Shown here piece after piece: positions 18,477 to 30,483 of a DNA stretch of 64,000 nt (position 1 is the stretch's first letter; the number at the start of each line of letters is the position of its first letter). Both the position numbers and the translations under genes were made by a program. The notes under the pieces were generated by a model. It searched no databases. It had not been told where the DNA came from and saw only the letters and a program-made list of their open reading frames with translations. Source of the DNA: Paramoeba atlantica (taxonomy: Eukaryota; Discosea); the NCBI GenBank assembly GCA_977017575.1, contig CDRNVI010000182.1:121269-185268 (forward strand), in the 5' to 3' direction.

Positions 18477-19030
18477 TCATTTTTCATTTACCAGTTGAAA
18501 GATTTCTAACATCTTATCCCTCACATTAGCCACATATTCATCTGAAGTAACCAATTTTGGGTTTGATGTTCCCAGTGTAACATTGATTGGATATGTTGGT
18601 ATTCGACCAAATTGTAACATGAAAGGTTTTTGTTTTGTTACAGAATGAACTTGGGTATTGTAAGCATATTCCACCAATTGGAAGGAGCAAATCCCACAGT
18701 CCCTTTGATATTTCTGGACATAAAGCCCTCATCATGTTTTTAACAGGTGAATGAATTGTTCCCACTTTGCCATTTCCTTTGTGGTTATAGAGGGAGACCT
18801 TTGCATGGTGTGTTCCCCAGATTTGTGTCAATTCCACAAAGAGTTCTTTCTGGGCCCCTCCATCAGTCACTATTTCCAGTGGCATTGAATGGATTGTAAC
18901 ATATTTCAAGAGGCATTGTGCCATCTCTTTTGTGATGACAGCTTTCAGCAGAAATAATGAAAAGTACCCTGTGAAGGCATCCACAATTGATAAGATATGG
19001 GTATATGTATTATTGAGACAATAATGTCAC
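18477..19030 (-). pseudogene. T2 integrase core and C-terminal part
   Basis: MDAFTGYFSL gives the first catalytic Asp, IVTDGGAQ the second, and GNGKVGTIHSPVKNMMRAL corresponds to the NG-x-x-E helix, where the catalytic Glu is replaced by Val or shifted. In another frame EYAYNTQVHSVTKQKPF and QFGRIPTYP match the conserved end of the core. At least one frameshift separates the two. Inactive. Confidence 0.75.
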
Positions 19031-19875
19031 CTTGTTTCCAATAATTTCTGAATGTCTTTACAAAACTCAGGTATTCTCTAATTAAGATCAAATTTCTCAT
19101 TCTTTGACAAAATTGATCCTTCATATTGCTCCAGTATTGTTCTTGGTCCTTTATGATCCATTGTTTTTCTGAATCATTCTGATTCTCAGATCCAGTGTGG
19201 CCAGCACCAGTATCTGACAGTTTTGCTCCTTCTGGCTCCTTATTTATAAGAGGTTGTATTTCAGGCACTGTATGAACTCTGGTAGGTTCACCTGGTTGTG
19301 TACTTGACCTAAATTCATCCTCACTTCCAGAGTCAAAAATGTCATTACACTCAGTCTTGCTGGGAATTGTCTGAAGCTAACATCACACTGCCCAGCGTCT
19401 TACATGAAGCTGACCCAACAGCTATCCCAGATAGTCATCCTTGAGAGAGTCCCCTGCTCCTTCCTTGAGCAGATTGGCCACCAAGCTGACCCATGCTTTC
19501 TGTGCACTGACCCATTTTAGCCAATAACTCCTTTCCATCTCTGGTGGACTCATCTACCCTATGACAGGTTTTTGAGAGAGAACAGAGCTTCAATATTGCC
19601 ATTTTTTGTTTGTTAAAATGTTGTTTTGTTTTCCACATTTTTAACTCCCAGTCTCTCCAGGACTTCTTAATTGGAGTTTGAGCATCTTCCTCTTGATAGA
19701 ATACATAATGTGCTCAACTGAGTGTATCAGGAATAACCAGTGTTTTCCCAGGTTGGTGTAGAATTTGACTTGCAACTGCTGCTATTTCCAGCAGCCACCC
19801 ACAGATAAGTTTGCTTCTTGTTTGCTTACTGTGGAGTTGCACAGTTTGACTGTTGACTCTGGTGCTCACTAAAAA

Positions 19876-20420
19876 TCACCACATCTCTTCCCATAATGAA
19901 TTCCTTAAACTTGTTAATTGCCCAGTAAGCCTCATAACATTCTTGTTCAGAATTTGTATATTTTTATTGTGTTTTGGCAAAGCCAGACTTGTGAAAGCGA
20001 CTATTTTGTGCTTTTTTGGTATTCCTGACCTTTTTGGTGCTGGTTTATCAAGAGGATCATCAGGGTGTTGTGTCAGTATTGAATCATAACCATTTTTTGA
20101 TGTGTCCACATGAATATAGAATGTTTTTCTGAAATTTGGCATTGGTATTCTTGCAATTGTTTCCTTCATTTCCTGAAATTCATTATCTGCCTCCTTAACC
20201 CATTCAAATAATGGTTGTAGCAGTAATTCTTGAAGGTGGTATGTTTTTTGAGAACAATTGTGGATGAATCTCCTACACCAACTAACCAATCCTAAGAGTG
20301 ATTGTAATTCCTTTTGATTGGTTGGTTGTGGAAAATGTTTTATGGCCTTGACTTTCTTGTCATTAGCCAAAATTCCATCCTTTGTTGCTGTATATCCAAG
20401 TAATGTGAAAGATCTTTCAC
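19876..20420 (-). pseudogene. T2 RT thumb/connection and RNase H
   Basis: Reads KAIKHFPQPTNQKELQSLLG, then RRFI, LFEWVKEADNEFQEMK, then FYIHVDTSKNGYDSILTQ, the RNase H start with Asp (DAS changed to DTS). Later IVAFTSLALPKH corresponds to the family FxSxxL strand. The frame is open for about 164 residues; a frameshift near 20420 joins it to the YVDD part. Confidence 0.8.
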
Positions 20421-20960
20421 CACTTTACTCAGGTTAATTTGCAACTTATTTTCCTTTAATCTATCCAGCACTTTCTCTACTAGTGATTGAATATGTTTCT
20501 CAAAGGTTTTTGAGAAGATAACTATGTCATCAACATAATTAATACAGATATATATCATTGCAAGCCAGCAAGTATTGTATCTATAAAATGTTGCTGTGTT
20601 GCCAGAGCATTTGTTAATCCAAATGGCATTGAATTCCATTCCCACAGCCTGAATTGTGAACAAAAGCCATTTTTCCCTTGTCCTCCTCTTGGATTGGGAT
20701 TGACTAAAATGCTGCAGTCATATCCAATGTTGAAAAGAATGAGGATTCACCCAGGTATGACAACACATCATTAATTTTTTTGGTATTGGATAACTCCATT
20801 TCTTAGTCCTTTCATTTAATTCTCTGTAATCCACACAGAATCAGACTTTTTCATTTGCTTTTTTGCCACTCACATGGTGAATTTGATGATTGGATGACTC
20901 TTCTCTTGGCCATCTCTTGGATTTGATTCTCTTCAATTGTCCTTTTGACTGTCTCCTTTA
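20421..20960 (-). pseudogene. T2 reverse transcriptase palm
   Basis: INYVDDIVIFSKTFEKHIQS at about 20500-20550 is the catalytic motif C with both Asp intact, followed by the usual LxxNKLQINLSK segment. Upstream palm and finger motifs are present only in fragments (20660-20960) across two frames. Confidence 0.75.
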
Positions 20961-20970
20961 TATAATAAGC

Positions 20971-21499
20971 TCATCTAAAAGGCTCTTGAGTTTCATCTTT
21001 AAGTTCAATTTTGAACTCTGTTGCATCTGTATGCATGATTGGAGCATTGCTAAGTATGTCCCACATTTCTTTGTATTTTTCAAAGAGTTTACAGAGTTGA
21101 ATCATTTGATCAAGATTGAGATCACTAAGAGTGAGGTCAGTTTTCTTTGTGAACTCCTCATATTCCTCTGGAATCATCTTTTCATCTTCTTCCAGATTTT
21201 TCTGACCATCTCTCAACAGAATATTTGCTAAAGAACATTGATGCTGTTTCTTCTGAGAATCCCCAACCTCCTTGATTGCACATGTGTTTTGCCATTCCAT
21301 GGCAGTCCTCTTGAGGCTGTAGTTCTGGAGTGACCAATTTATCTTTATACATTCTTTCATCTGACTTCTTTTGGTGAAGTTTTACTGGTCTTTTATCAAG
21401 AGGTTTTGCAATGGTTTGTTCTGCATCCTTTTCTGTAACATTAATGTGTTTTACAACATGTAGACCCTTTTTCAAGTGAGAATGAGGTATTTCCAACAT
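20971..21499 (-). pseudogene. T2 protease-RT linker
   Basis: Two frames. One ends LCKLFEKYKEMWDILSNAP and then HTDATEFKIELKDETQEPFR, matching the Ty3 linker in which a helix ending in W/F is followed by H-x-I-x-L-x-D...P. A small frameshift near 21180-21230 joins it to an acidic upstream part. Confidence 0.6.
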
Positions 21500-21559
21500 T
21501 CATAATCTCAATTCAGGTAGTGTAGATATATTGTCTCACATGATCAAATCTCAGTTGTA

Positions 21560-21900
21560 GAGCTTTTTTTTTCTGTCTGACCTCAACTGTTAAGATTGAT
21601 CTAGGATCCAATCTTGTTTGTGTAGTTATTTTTAATTCTCCAATCTCTCTGGGATTGGGAAGGAGTGAACTTCCTCAGTTGGCATTATTGATGATTTGTC
21701 AGCTAAGGAAATGTAATTTCCTTTGTAATGGTCTCCAAAGTTTGGGAATTGCTTTATTCAGGAATGTTCTTGCCACAACATCTATCCTACAAGCCCTAGA
21801 ATCACAAAGTGCTTGTGTAGTAAATATCATTGACCATGCAAGGTATGTTGAACAGTTTATCATTTATTTGGTATATTTTAGGATTCAAGTCTCTTACTAG
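21560..21900 (-). pseudogene. T2 aspartic protease remnant
   Basis: A minus-strand frame reads YYTSTLCDSRACRIDVVART followed by FLNKAIPKL. The CDSRACR part sits where retroviral-type proteases have the A-x-x-D-S/T-G-A motif, so the Gly is replaced by Arg. Inactive. Confidence 0.5.
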
Positions 21901-22888
21901 GTTGCCAATATGGATTGTGAAGCCATTTTCACTCATCTTGACCACCATCTTGTTTTGTTGCCAAGTATTTTGAGTAAATTCCTTTTTACTCTTAAAAGAA
22001 TTGACAAACCATTTGCTTTTTCTTTAAGTTCTTCAAGAGTTAATATCCCACATCCAAGGAGTTCACAAGTAAAGTATTTTCCAACTGAAATCCCCACATT
22101 CTCTCTTTCCTGGAACTCTTTTGTTCCAATTAACAAGACTCATATGTTTATATTTCCTTGCTGCAGCATCACCATATCTATCCACAGTGCTCATCCAGGG
22201 ATGAAAGAAAACAGGTTATTGGTTCACTCCTCTTCAATTTTTCTTTGATTCTTTAATACTCATCTGTTCCCCCCCTAACAGACACTTTATTTAGACCTTG
22301 GAAGATTGGATTTTTGAATTCTCACATTGCTTCCTTCACATAGGTTTCCTGAAAGGGAGTTTCTCTTATCTTCAAGAACAGGTGCAGATATTCTGTAGTT
22401 ACCACCTGAAATTCTTGATTAGTAACTTTTTTATCAGGTACTCAAAAAAGATCAAACTTCTGCTGTTCCATAAGGACAACTTTCTCACCAAAGAATCTAT
22501 TAAGGGTACACAACAAATTCAAAGGTAATCCATCCAACTTTTGGCCTAATGAGTTTCAATTGCCCTTGCAAACTTGATTTGTTTTCTGAACTCAAGTATG
22601 TTTGGTCAAATATCTTGTTCAATACTCTTTTTTTAGATGCAAAATTGAGAGGCTTGAACTGGGTTTTGGAAATCCACATCTTTAATTACCAATTTCCAAT
22701 GTTGTTTCTAAGATTTGTAGTTTGGTTCTTTCATCTTTAAAAACTCCTTCTTTATTCACACCAACTCTTCATTTTGCACAACCAGGAAATGAATTGCCTT
22801 CACTAATTGTTCTGCTTGGAGTTTCCTCTAAGCAATTTCTCAAGATCAAATGCTTCTTTTATTGGTTATTCAAATTGAAGCATCACCA

Positions 22889-23106
22889 AGGTAGATTTTG
22901 TTTTACTTCTAAGATTTCAATAGTTTAAAGAAGTATAATTGAAAACTGGGAAAATCAAGAAGTGGAAAAGTGAAGAAAAGAAAATGTAGTAATAAGGATA
23001 TTAATGATAATGAACTTTAATCAATTGAATTGAATTCAACAAGAATTTAAATAAAGGTGTAAAATATATTTATAATATTTCATATTTGAATATTTTTTTA
23101 AACTTA
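22889..23106 (-). mobile_element. 5' LTR of Ty3-like element T2
   Basis: Direct-repeat partner of 17669-17876. Shared words include TAGATTTTGTTTTA, AAACTGGGAAA, GAATTCAACAAG and AAATAAAGGTGT. Divergence is high, including a 10-bp insertion, so the insertion is old. The outer end (about 23100-23106) is approximate and no target duplication is visible. Confidence 0.7.
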
Positions 23107-23390
23107 ATCAAAATTTAAAGTTTGAATAAAAAACTCTTTTGTATGATAAAATAATATTTTGAAAAGTTTTTAATTTGAAAAGTAGTAAAAAAGATATTAA
23201 TTTTAGATTTTATTTTGAAGAAAAAATATAAAAGATTAATATAAAAGAAATGATGTTAAAAGAGAAAAAATAAAAAAAAATTTAAACTAATCTCATTAAC
23301 TTTCTTATTTTTTTGTTTTTTTAAAGATGAGTATGATAGTTTAGTTGTTCTTTTCTTCAATTTCTCATTTTTGAAGTCTCAAGTTCAATT
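23107..23390. other. AT-rich spacer, nothing recognised
   Basis: Very AT-rich sequence without ORF or repeat between T2 and the TTTTCCAA minisatellite. Confidence 0.6.
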
Positions 23391-23520
23391 CTTTTAATTT
23401 TCCAATTTTTCAATTTTCCAATTTTCCAATTTTCCAATTTTCCAATTTTCCAATTTTTTAATTTTTCAATTTTTCAATTTTTCAGTTTTTCAGTTTTTCA
23501 GTTTTTCAATTTTTTAGTTT
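23391..23520. repeat. Minisatellite of 9-10-bp TTTTCCAAT / TTTTTCAGT units
   Basis: About six TTTTCCAAT units pass into TTTTTCAAT and TTTTTCAGT variants. The array lies directly before the large satellite. Confidence 0.85.
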
Positions 23521-23524
23521 TTTT

Positions 23525-26464
23525 TATAAATAAATCAAATAAATTGTAAAATTGAGTAAAATATTCAATTGTATTTGTAACTTGTTTGGAAATGAACTTT
23601 TAAACATCAAAAACTGAATAACAATTTTCTAAAAATGAAAATAATACAAATAAACATTGAAAAAGTGATTGGAAAATAATCAAAAACAAAGGGAAATATG
23701 TTTTTTTTTTTGTAAATAAATCAAATAAATTGTAAAATTGTGTAAAAAGTACAATTTTATTTGTAACTTGTCTGGAAATGAACTTTTAAACATCAAAAAC
23801 TAAATAACAATTTTCTAAAAAATGAAAATAATACAAATATTGAATTATACATTGAAAAAAGTGATTGGGAAATAATCAAAAACAAAGGGAAATATATTTT
23901 TTTTTTTGTAAATAAATCAAATAAATTGTAAAATTGAGTAAAATATTCAATTTTATTTGTAACTTGTTTGGAAATGAACTTTTAAACATCAAAAACTGAA
24001 TAACAATTTTCTAAAAATGAAAATAATACAAATAGACATTGAAAAAAGTGGTTGGAAAATGATCAAAAACAAAGGGAAATATGTTTTTTTTTTTGTAAAT
24101 AAGTCAAATAAATTGTAAAATTGTGTAAAAAGTACAATTTTATTTGTAACTTGTTTGGAAATGAACTTTTAAACATCAAAAACTAAATAACAATTGAGAA
24201 AAAATGAAAATAGAAAATAATACAAATAAACATTGAAAAAAGTGGTTGGAAAATAATCAAAAACAAAGGGAAATATGTTTTTTTTTTTGTAAATAAATCA
24301 AATAAATTGTAAAATTGTGTAAAAAGTACAATTTTATTTGTAACTTGTCTGGAAATGAACTTTTAAACATCAAAAACTAAATAACAATTTTCTAAAAAAT
24401 GAAAATAATACAAATATTGAATTATACATTGAAAAAAGTGATTGGGAAATAATCAAAAACAAAGGGAAATATATTTTTTTTTTTGTAAATAAATCAAATA
24501 AATTGTAAAATTGAGTAAAATATTCAATTTTATTTGTAACTTGTTTGGAAATGAACTTTTAAACATCAAAAACTGAATAACAATTTTCTAAAAATGAAAA
24601 TAATACAAATAGACATTGAAAAAAGTGGTTGGGAAATGATCAAAAACAAAGGGAAATATGTTTTTTTTTTTGTAAATAAGTCAAATAAATTGTAAAATTG
24701 TGTAAAAAGTACAATTTTATTTGTAACTTGTTTGGAAATGAACTTTTAAACATCAAAAACTAAATAACAATTGAGAAAAAATGAAAATAGAAAATAATAC
24801 AAATAAACATTGAAAAAAGTGGTTGGAAAATAATCAAAAACAAAGGGAAATATGTTTTTTTTTTTGTAAATAAATCAAATAAATTGTAAAATTGTGTAAA
24901 AAGTACAATTTTATTTGTAACTTGTCTGGAAATGAACTTTTAAACATCAAAAACTAAATAACAATTTTCTAAAAAATGAAAATAATACAAATATTGAATT
25001 ATACATTGAAAAAAGTGATTGGGAAATAATCAAAAACAAAGGGAAATATATTTTTTTTTTTGTAAATAAATCAAATAAATTGTAAAATTGAGTAAAATAT
25101 TCAATTTTATTTGTAACTTGTTTGGAAATGAACTTTTAAACATCAAAAACTGAATAACAATTTTCTAAAAATGAAAATAATACAAATAGACATTGAAAAA
25201 AGTGGTTGGGAAATGATCAAAAACAAAGGGAAATATGTTTTTTTTTTTGTAAATAAGTCAAATAAATTGTAAAATTGTGTAAAAAGTACAATTTTATTTG
25301 TAACTTGTTTGGAAATGAACTTTTAAACATCAAAAACTAAATAACAATTGAGAAAAAATGAAAATAGAAAATAATACAAATAAACATTGAAAAAAGTGGT
25401 TGGAAAATAATCAAAAACAAAGGGAAATATGTTTTTTTTTTTGTAAATAAATCAAATAAATTGTAAAATTGTGTAAAAAGTACAATTTTATTTGTAACTT
25501 GTCTGGAAATGAACTTTTAAACATCAAAAACTAAATAACAATTTTCTAAAAAATGAAAATAATACAAATATTGAATTATACATTGAAAAAAGTGATTGGG
25601 AAATAATCAAAAACAAAGGGAAATATATTTTTTTTTTTGTAAATAAATCAAATAAATTGTAAAATTGAGTAAAATATTCAATTTTATTTGTAACTTGTTT
25701 GGAAATGAACTTTTAAACATCAAAAACTGAATAACAATTTTCTAAAAATGAAAATAATACAAATAGACATTGAAAAAAGTGGTTGGGAAATGATCAAAAA
25801 CAAAGGGAAATATGTTTTTTTTTTTGTAAATAAGTCAAATAAATTGTAAAATTGTGTAAAAAGTACAATTTTATTTGTAACTTGTTTGGAAATGAACTTT
25901 TAAACATCAAAAACTAAATAACAATTGAGAAAAAATGAAAATAGAAAATAATACAAATAAACATTGAAAAAAGTGGTTGGAAAATAATCAAAAACAAAGG
26001 GAAATATGTTTTTTTTTTTGTAAATAAATCAAATAAATTGTAAAATTGTGTAAAAAGTACAATTTTATTTGTAACTTGTCTGGAAATGAACTTTTAAACA
26101 TCAAAAACTAAATAACAATTTTCTAAAAAATGAAAATAATACAAATATTGAATTATACATTGAAAAAAGTGATTGGGAAATAATCAAAAACAAAGGGAAA
26201 TATATTTTTTTTTTTGTAAATAAATCAAATAAATTGTAAAATTGAGTAAAATATTCAATTTTATTTGTAACTTGTTTGGAAATGAACTTTTAAACATCAA
26301 AAACTGAATAACAATTTTCTAAAAATGAAAATAATACAAATAGACATTGAAAAAAGTGGTTGGGAAATGATCAAAAACAAAGGGAAATATGTTTTTTTTT
26401 TTGTAAATAAGTCAAATAAATTGTAAAATTGTGTAAAAAGTACAATTTTATTTGTAATTTGTCT
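23525..26464 (+). repeat. Satellite array with a 577-bp higher-order repeat of three ~192-bp monomers
   Basis: Each monomer starts with a T9-13 run then GTAAATAAxTCAAATAAATT and ends AATCAAAAACAAAGGGAAAT. Three variants alternate: A (TTGTCTGG, AATTATACATTG), B (GAGTAAAATATTC, ACTGAATAAC) and C (AAATAAGTC, AATTGAGAAAAAATG). The A-type word TCTGGAAATG occurs at 23771, 24348, 24925, 25502 and 26079, exactly 577 bp apart each time. About 16 monomers are present; the first (B-like) is the most diverged and the last C monomer is cut. No coding capacity. The opposite-orientation array begins at about 63003. Confidence 0.95.
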
Positions 26465-27900
26465 GGAAATCTCTTCTCCCTCTATTAGAAAACTTATAAG
26501 AAATATCAAAAGATGTGGATTAAATTGATTCAACAAGTAGGAGAGAGTATAAAATTCCCTAATTTCTTTGGAGAAAGCTAATTGTATTTGATTCCCAAGG
26601 TTGAGAACATTTCTTGCTTTAACCAGTTCAGACTTATAAGTGTAACAAACTCTGATTATTGAATTGTAATGCAATATTAAGCTCTTTGGTTTTCTGAAAT
26701 TGCAAGTGAAGTAATCTTTGATACTCAACATGCAATGTTTAAGGGGAAATCAATTAATGCAGCTGTGAAAACAATTTATGATGTCTTCTATGAAACTTTG
26801 GCCAATAAACAAAATATTATTCTTCCAAACTGACTTCTACAAGGCTTATGATTATGTAAACTGTGATGCTCTAATTCACATCTTGAAGAGATTGAAGGCT
26901 TCTTTCCAAGCTATCTTTGTAATTGAGAAAGTACTCCACCCCTCTAAAACTTGGTTACCCTCAATTGAAGGGAAACCTAGCTCCTCTCCAGCTAACTTTA
27001 TTACCAGTAGAACTGAAGTTCAACAAGGCTGCCCAATCTCCCCTCTTCTCTTCTTAATTATCTTTGATTTATTGCTGGTGAGCCTCAACAAGAACCACCC
27101 TCTTGAGAAGCTCTTTGGTTTCATGGATGACCTTGGACTACTCTTGAAAAAAGTTAACACCATTAACCTCTTGATCCCCACTTTTCAGAAGTATAAAAAG
27201 GCAACTGGTGCTCTCTTGAATTACTCAAAGTGCTTTGTTTTGATAACTCAAATGTATAAACCTTCTGGCCCTTGGTCTGCAATGCCCAAAACCAACTTTA
27301 AAAGCAATGAGATAACTTATTTAGGTGTGTGAATAAGCTGTAAGATGGAATTAAAGAAGGATTGATTTAAAGTATGTGAAAAGATGCAAGGAGTAAGTAA
27401 GGCCATTAAAAATCAAGGAGGGCCCTTTGCAGTAAAAGTAAGGATAATTAACACCTACTTAATTCCCTGTATGGGTTACTTGGCCTGCTTTAAACTTATC
27501 CTCCAATCTATATCTGTGATAGTATGGAAACTCATTCAAGCTGCCTTGGGAGCATATGCCAATCTAAAAACCACCATTCTGACTGCTTGCCATTCTCTTA
27601 TGGGTAGTAAATGTCAGGTTCACCATTTCATTCTCTTCAATTGTGCTCTTTTTATCTCTTATAAACCTTTAAGTTATGAATACAAGAATCTCTTGGCCAT
27701 TGGAGCTATGAGACTTGATGCTTACTCTGCTGCTTCAAAAATCTCTAAAGAAGTGACTTTGGGAGGCTTAACCAAAACAAACTATAATTCCCTTTCTCAT
27801 CAAGTACCTATTGTGCTTGAAGATATCTACCAAGAGGATGGAAAGATCAAATGTATTGTCTACAACTTAGCTTATACTTTTAAACCTCAGCTCCAATGAA
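26465..27900 (+). pseudogene. LINE-1 reverse transcriptase
   Basis: RT motifs are clear: PKVENIS...QFRLISVTNSDY (finger), QHAMFKGKSINAAV, FQTDFYKAYDYVN (motif A), QQGCPISPLLFLIIFD (motif B) and FMDDLGLLLKK (motif C, YxDD as FMDD, about 27118-27140). Two open blocks (26778-27332 and 27384-27899) are separated by a TGA and a short gap. The thumb ends KPQLQ before a TGA. FMDD instead of FADD is shared by all copies of this family here. Confidence 0.85.
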
Positions 27901-28068
27901 ATCTTACCAAATTCTTGATTCATGATCTCTCTATAATGGATAAGATCTCCCATTTTACTTTGAAACCTCCTACCTGTTGATTATGTAAGAAAGAAAAAGA
28001 ATCTTAAACCCACCTCCTTGAAACTTGTATTTGTGCTAAAAGCTACCTTGAGAAGATGGAATGAAGCT

Positions 28069-28392
28069 AATTGTGGCATAATGGCTTAGTTGGTAAAATA
28101 ACTATTGCTTCAATTCAGGGTTACAGGTTCAAATCCCAAAGAAGAAAATATTAAAAATATTATTTTTTCTTCTTGCTCACTTGAATATGAAAAATGGAAT
28201 AGGTTATTCTCTGCCCTATTTGCTAAAAAGCAGAGAATAAATTCCCTGAAAAGGAGTTTAAGTGAATTAAAGGTCTTTGAACCATTTAAATCTAAAGAAG
28301 TGAAACTCTATCCTTATTATTTTTAACCTTAAAAAATTAGTGGCTTTGGGTTAGACTATTACCTAATAAAGTCCAGTGTTAAAAAGAAAAAA
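28069..28392 (+). mobile_element. SINE-A copy 1
   Basis: tRNA-derived head with A box TGGCTTAGTTGGTA (28082-28095) and B box GGTTCAAATCC (28126-28136), then a body with an 11-bp hairpin (TTATTCTCTGC / GCAGAGAATAA), and a tail AATAAAGTCCAGTGTTAAAAAG. It is inserted in the LINE-1 RT-RNase H connection. The flanks AGATGGAATGAAGCT and AGATGGGACAAAGCT are an imperfect target duplication. Confidence 0.9.
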
Positions 28393-28528
28393 GATGGGAC
28401 AAAGCTGCATAAAGTTGAAACTTCCATCTTGAGAATCCTCTTTCTTTGTGTGTGAACTTACTGTTCAATACTGCTCAAACCTCTTCACCTCAATAGTGAG
28501 TGCTGTCTTACTTACACTGTGAATAACT

Positions 28529-29160
28529 GTGTGTGCTGAAAGATCTCAATTTGCTGAGTATGCTATTGATATCTTTTACAAAATCTTAAAAAAGAACAAA
28601 TTCCTTCCCAAACCTCTTTGTAAAAACCCAACCTCTGCAAAGAAAAAGAGAGAGATTGAAAAGTTCAAGTTTAAAGACTTACAAGTTTTCTATGATGGTT
28701 CAAGTTGTACTGATTCTCACCTTGGTGGTGCTAGCTATGCTATTTTCAGAGATGGAAAGGAAATTCTGATTGATGTTGAAACTATTTTCTTTAGTACAAA
28801 TAATGTTAATGAATTCAAAAGCTGTCTCTTGAGATTAAAGAGTGCAAGAGGTTTGGGTTCTCATATCTAAATTGTTGGTGATTATATGATATTAATTAAG
28901 GCAGTTTCTAAGAATCACAATATTAGTAACCATGAACTTAACCTCCTGTTGATTGAGATTAGAGCAACTGCTGTTAGATTTGAAAATATTGAATTTATTC
29001 ATATTTTTTATAAACTCAACAAACATACTGATGCTATTGCTACTGCTGTTAGTTGGTCAGTTATGGATGGAATAGCTGCTGTTAATGATCTCAAATGGAA
29101 TCCTTGTATTAGATAAGTTGGAAAAACTGAAGAAAAATGGATTGTTGATAACTCTTTTTT
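28529..29160 (+). pseudogene. LINE-1 RNase H domain
   Basis: FKFKDLQVFYDGSSCTDSHL gives the first Asp, NNVNEFKSCL the Glu, VGDYMI the second Asp and NKHTDAIATAVSWS the final Asp. The four-residue D-E-D-D set is therefore present, though TAA at 28868-28870 and a second stop split the frame. It resembles the RNase H at the C-terminus of I-, R1/LOA- or Tad-type LINEs. Confidence 0.8.
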
Positions 29161-29182
29161 ATAGACTAAACTAAACAACCCC

Positions 29183-29506
29183 AATTGTGGCATGATGGCT
29201 TAGTTGATAAAATAGCTATTGCTTCAATTTGGGGTTGTAGGTTCAAATTCCAAAGAAGAAAATATTAAAAATATTATTTTCTCTTCTTACTCACTTGAAT
29301 GTGAAAAACAGAACAGGTTATTCTTTACTCTATCTACTAAAAAGCAGAGAATAAAGTTCCTGAGAAGGAGTTTAAGTGAATTAAAGGTCTTTGGACCATT
29401 TAAACCTAAAGAAGTGAAACTCTATCCTCATTATCTTTAACCTTAAAAAATTAATAGCTTTGGGTTAGATCATTACCTAATAAAGTCTAGTGTTAAAAAG
29501 AAAAAA
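29183..29506 (+). mobile_element. SINE-A copy 2
   Basis: Same architecture as copy 1, with AGTTGATA in the A box and GGTTCAAATTCC at the B box. It is inserted after the RNase H stop of LINE-1. The flanks ACTAAACTAAACAAC and ATAAATTGAACAAC form an imperfect duplication. Confidence 0.9.
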
Positions 29507-29564
29507 TAAATTGAACAACTTCCTTAAGTATAATTAAAGTTATTCTATCCCTTTTTCTACACTC

Positions 29565-29783
29565 TTGAGGAAATTTCAAGGTTTAGTGATTACAATTCAA
29601 GTGGTATACTTCTCCAAACCTCTCTCTTTTGATGGAACCTTGATAACACCTGTAGCCCTTTCTAAAAACCTCTATAATATATATTCTACTTCAATCCTAA
29701 GTGACAAGTTATATGAAAGTATGTTGGATAATAAAAAGAACAGAAAGAAAAGAAAAAAAAAAAAAAAGATATGTAATCTTTAA
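29565..29783 (+). pseudogene. LINE-1 C-terminal extension after RNase H
   Basis: RKFQGLVITIQVVYFSKPLS matches the same region of LINE-3 (RKFQGNMVTTPHVLFLAQ) and LINE-4. It ends in a lysine-rich tail. Function unknown; it is present in every LINE copy that reaches this far. Confidence 0.65.
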
Positions 29784-29971
29784 AGAAGGTAAACTTTCTC
29801 CAAGTGATGATGAAGATTAACTAACTATTTTAAAAATTAATTAATTTAAATATTATTAACCATGTCTATGTTACCAATTGGTAAAACCTAAACTATCTTT
29901 TCTATCTATATGATGGTTTTTTACTTTAATAAATTAATAGCATTTTCTGATGTTTAGTGGAAAAAAAAAAA

Positions 29972-30262
29972 GAATAGAAGGCAGGAACTAGCTGCTATTT
30001 TTTTACAGATCTTGAGTTTTTCTTTATTTTGAAGCTTGTTTATATTCCAGGAGAGAACTTTCAAGTTAGGGAAACAAGAAAAACATTGAATTTGGAGTAA
30101 ATTAAGAGGGTTAGATTTCAGAGAGAGGATTTGAAAATCACAAAGTCTCTCTTGGGGGAAAGGGGAGTTGAGGGAGGTGGGGGGAATAGAAAGTTGAGAA
30201 ATTAGTTGGGACTTATTGACAACCATCAAAGGAGAGGGTTGAAGTTGAGCATCAAATCTCAA
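29972..30262 (-). pseudogene. LINE-2 endonuclease N-terminal part
   Basis: Carries LKVLSWNINKLQNKEKLKIC, the first APE-endonuclease motif with its Asn, and stops in AASSCLLF at the LINE-1 junction. The longer copy at 50818-51744 shows what is missing. Confidence 0.75.
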
Positions 30263-30483
30263 GGGGGGAGATTAAAGGAATCCATACTTTTTGATATTTT
30301 GATTATTCTTTTTTTCTTTTTTTTTCTTTTTGTTCACCATCTTTCACTCTATCTTCTGGTATTTCTTTCTTTTTTTTTTAATTAACTTCCAACTTAGAAC
30401 TTTTTTTCAACTTTTTTCCTTTTTTTTCTGGTTTTTTCTTTTTTTTTTTTCCTTTTTTTCTTTAAACTTTTCCTCTTTTCCTT

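Larger units (their letters stand above)
17893..22888 (-). pseudogene. Ty3-like element T2, internal gag-pol region, decayed
   Basis: Between paired LTRs the minus strand shows, in order, protease, linker, RT, RNase H and integrase, which is the Ty3/gypsy order (integrase last), not copia. Each domain is recognisable but separated by stops and frameshifts. Total element length is about 5.4 kb, normal for the group. Sequence after the 5' LTR reads TTGGTGATGCTTC, so a TGG-starting primer-binding site one base from the LTR is plausible. Gag (roughly 22.0-22.9 kb) is not recognisable. 17.9-18.4 and 19.0-19.85 kb contain only broken frames. Confidence 0.75.
26465..29971 (+). mobile_element. LINE-1: 5'-truncated non-LTR retrotransposon with two SINE insertions
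   Basis: Starts in the RT fingers and runs through RT, a Cys-rich connection, RNase H and a C-terminal extension to a 3' UTR with AATAAA and an 11-A tail (29961-29971). Its 5' junction with the satellite shares a GGAAAT word, as seen in 5'-truncated LINE insertions. Several stops make it non-functional. It has almost no CpG. Its A-tail abuts an antisense LINE (LINE-2). Confidence 0.8.

Noticed and set aside
23525..26464. CRISPR-like regular repeat array
   Set aside because: Units are about 192 bp with no short repeat/unique spacer pattern and the genome is eukaryotic; it is a satellite.
28069..28150. tRNA gene suggested by A and B boxes
   Set aside because: No cloverleaf closes with an acceptor stem, and the same head is repeated with a constant 320-bp body, tail and target duplications, so it is a SINE.
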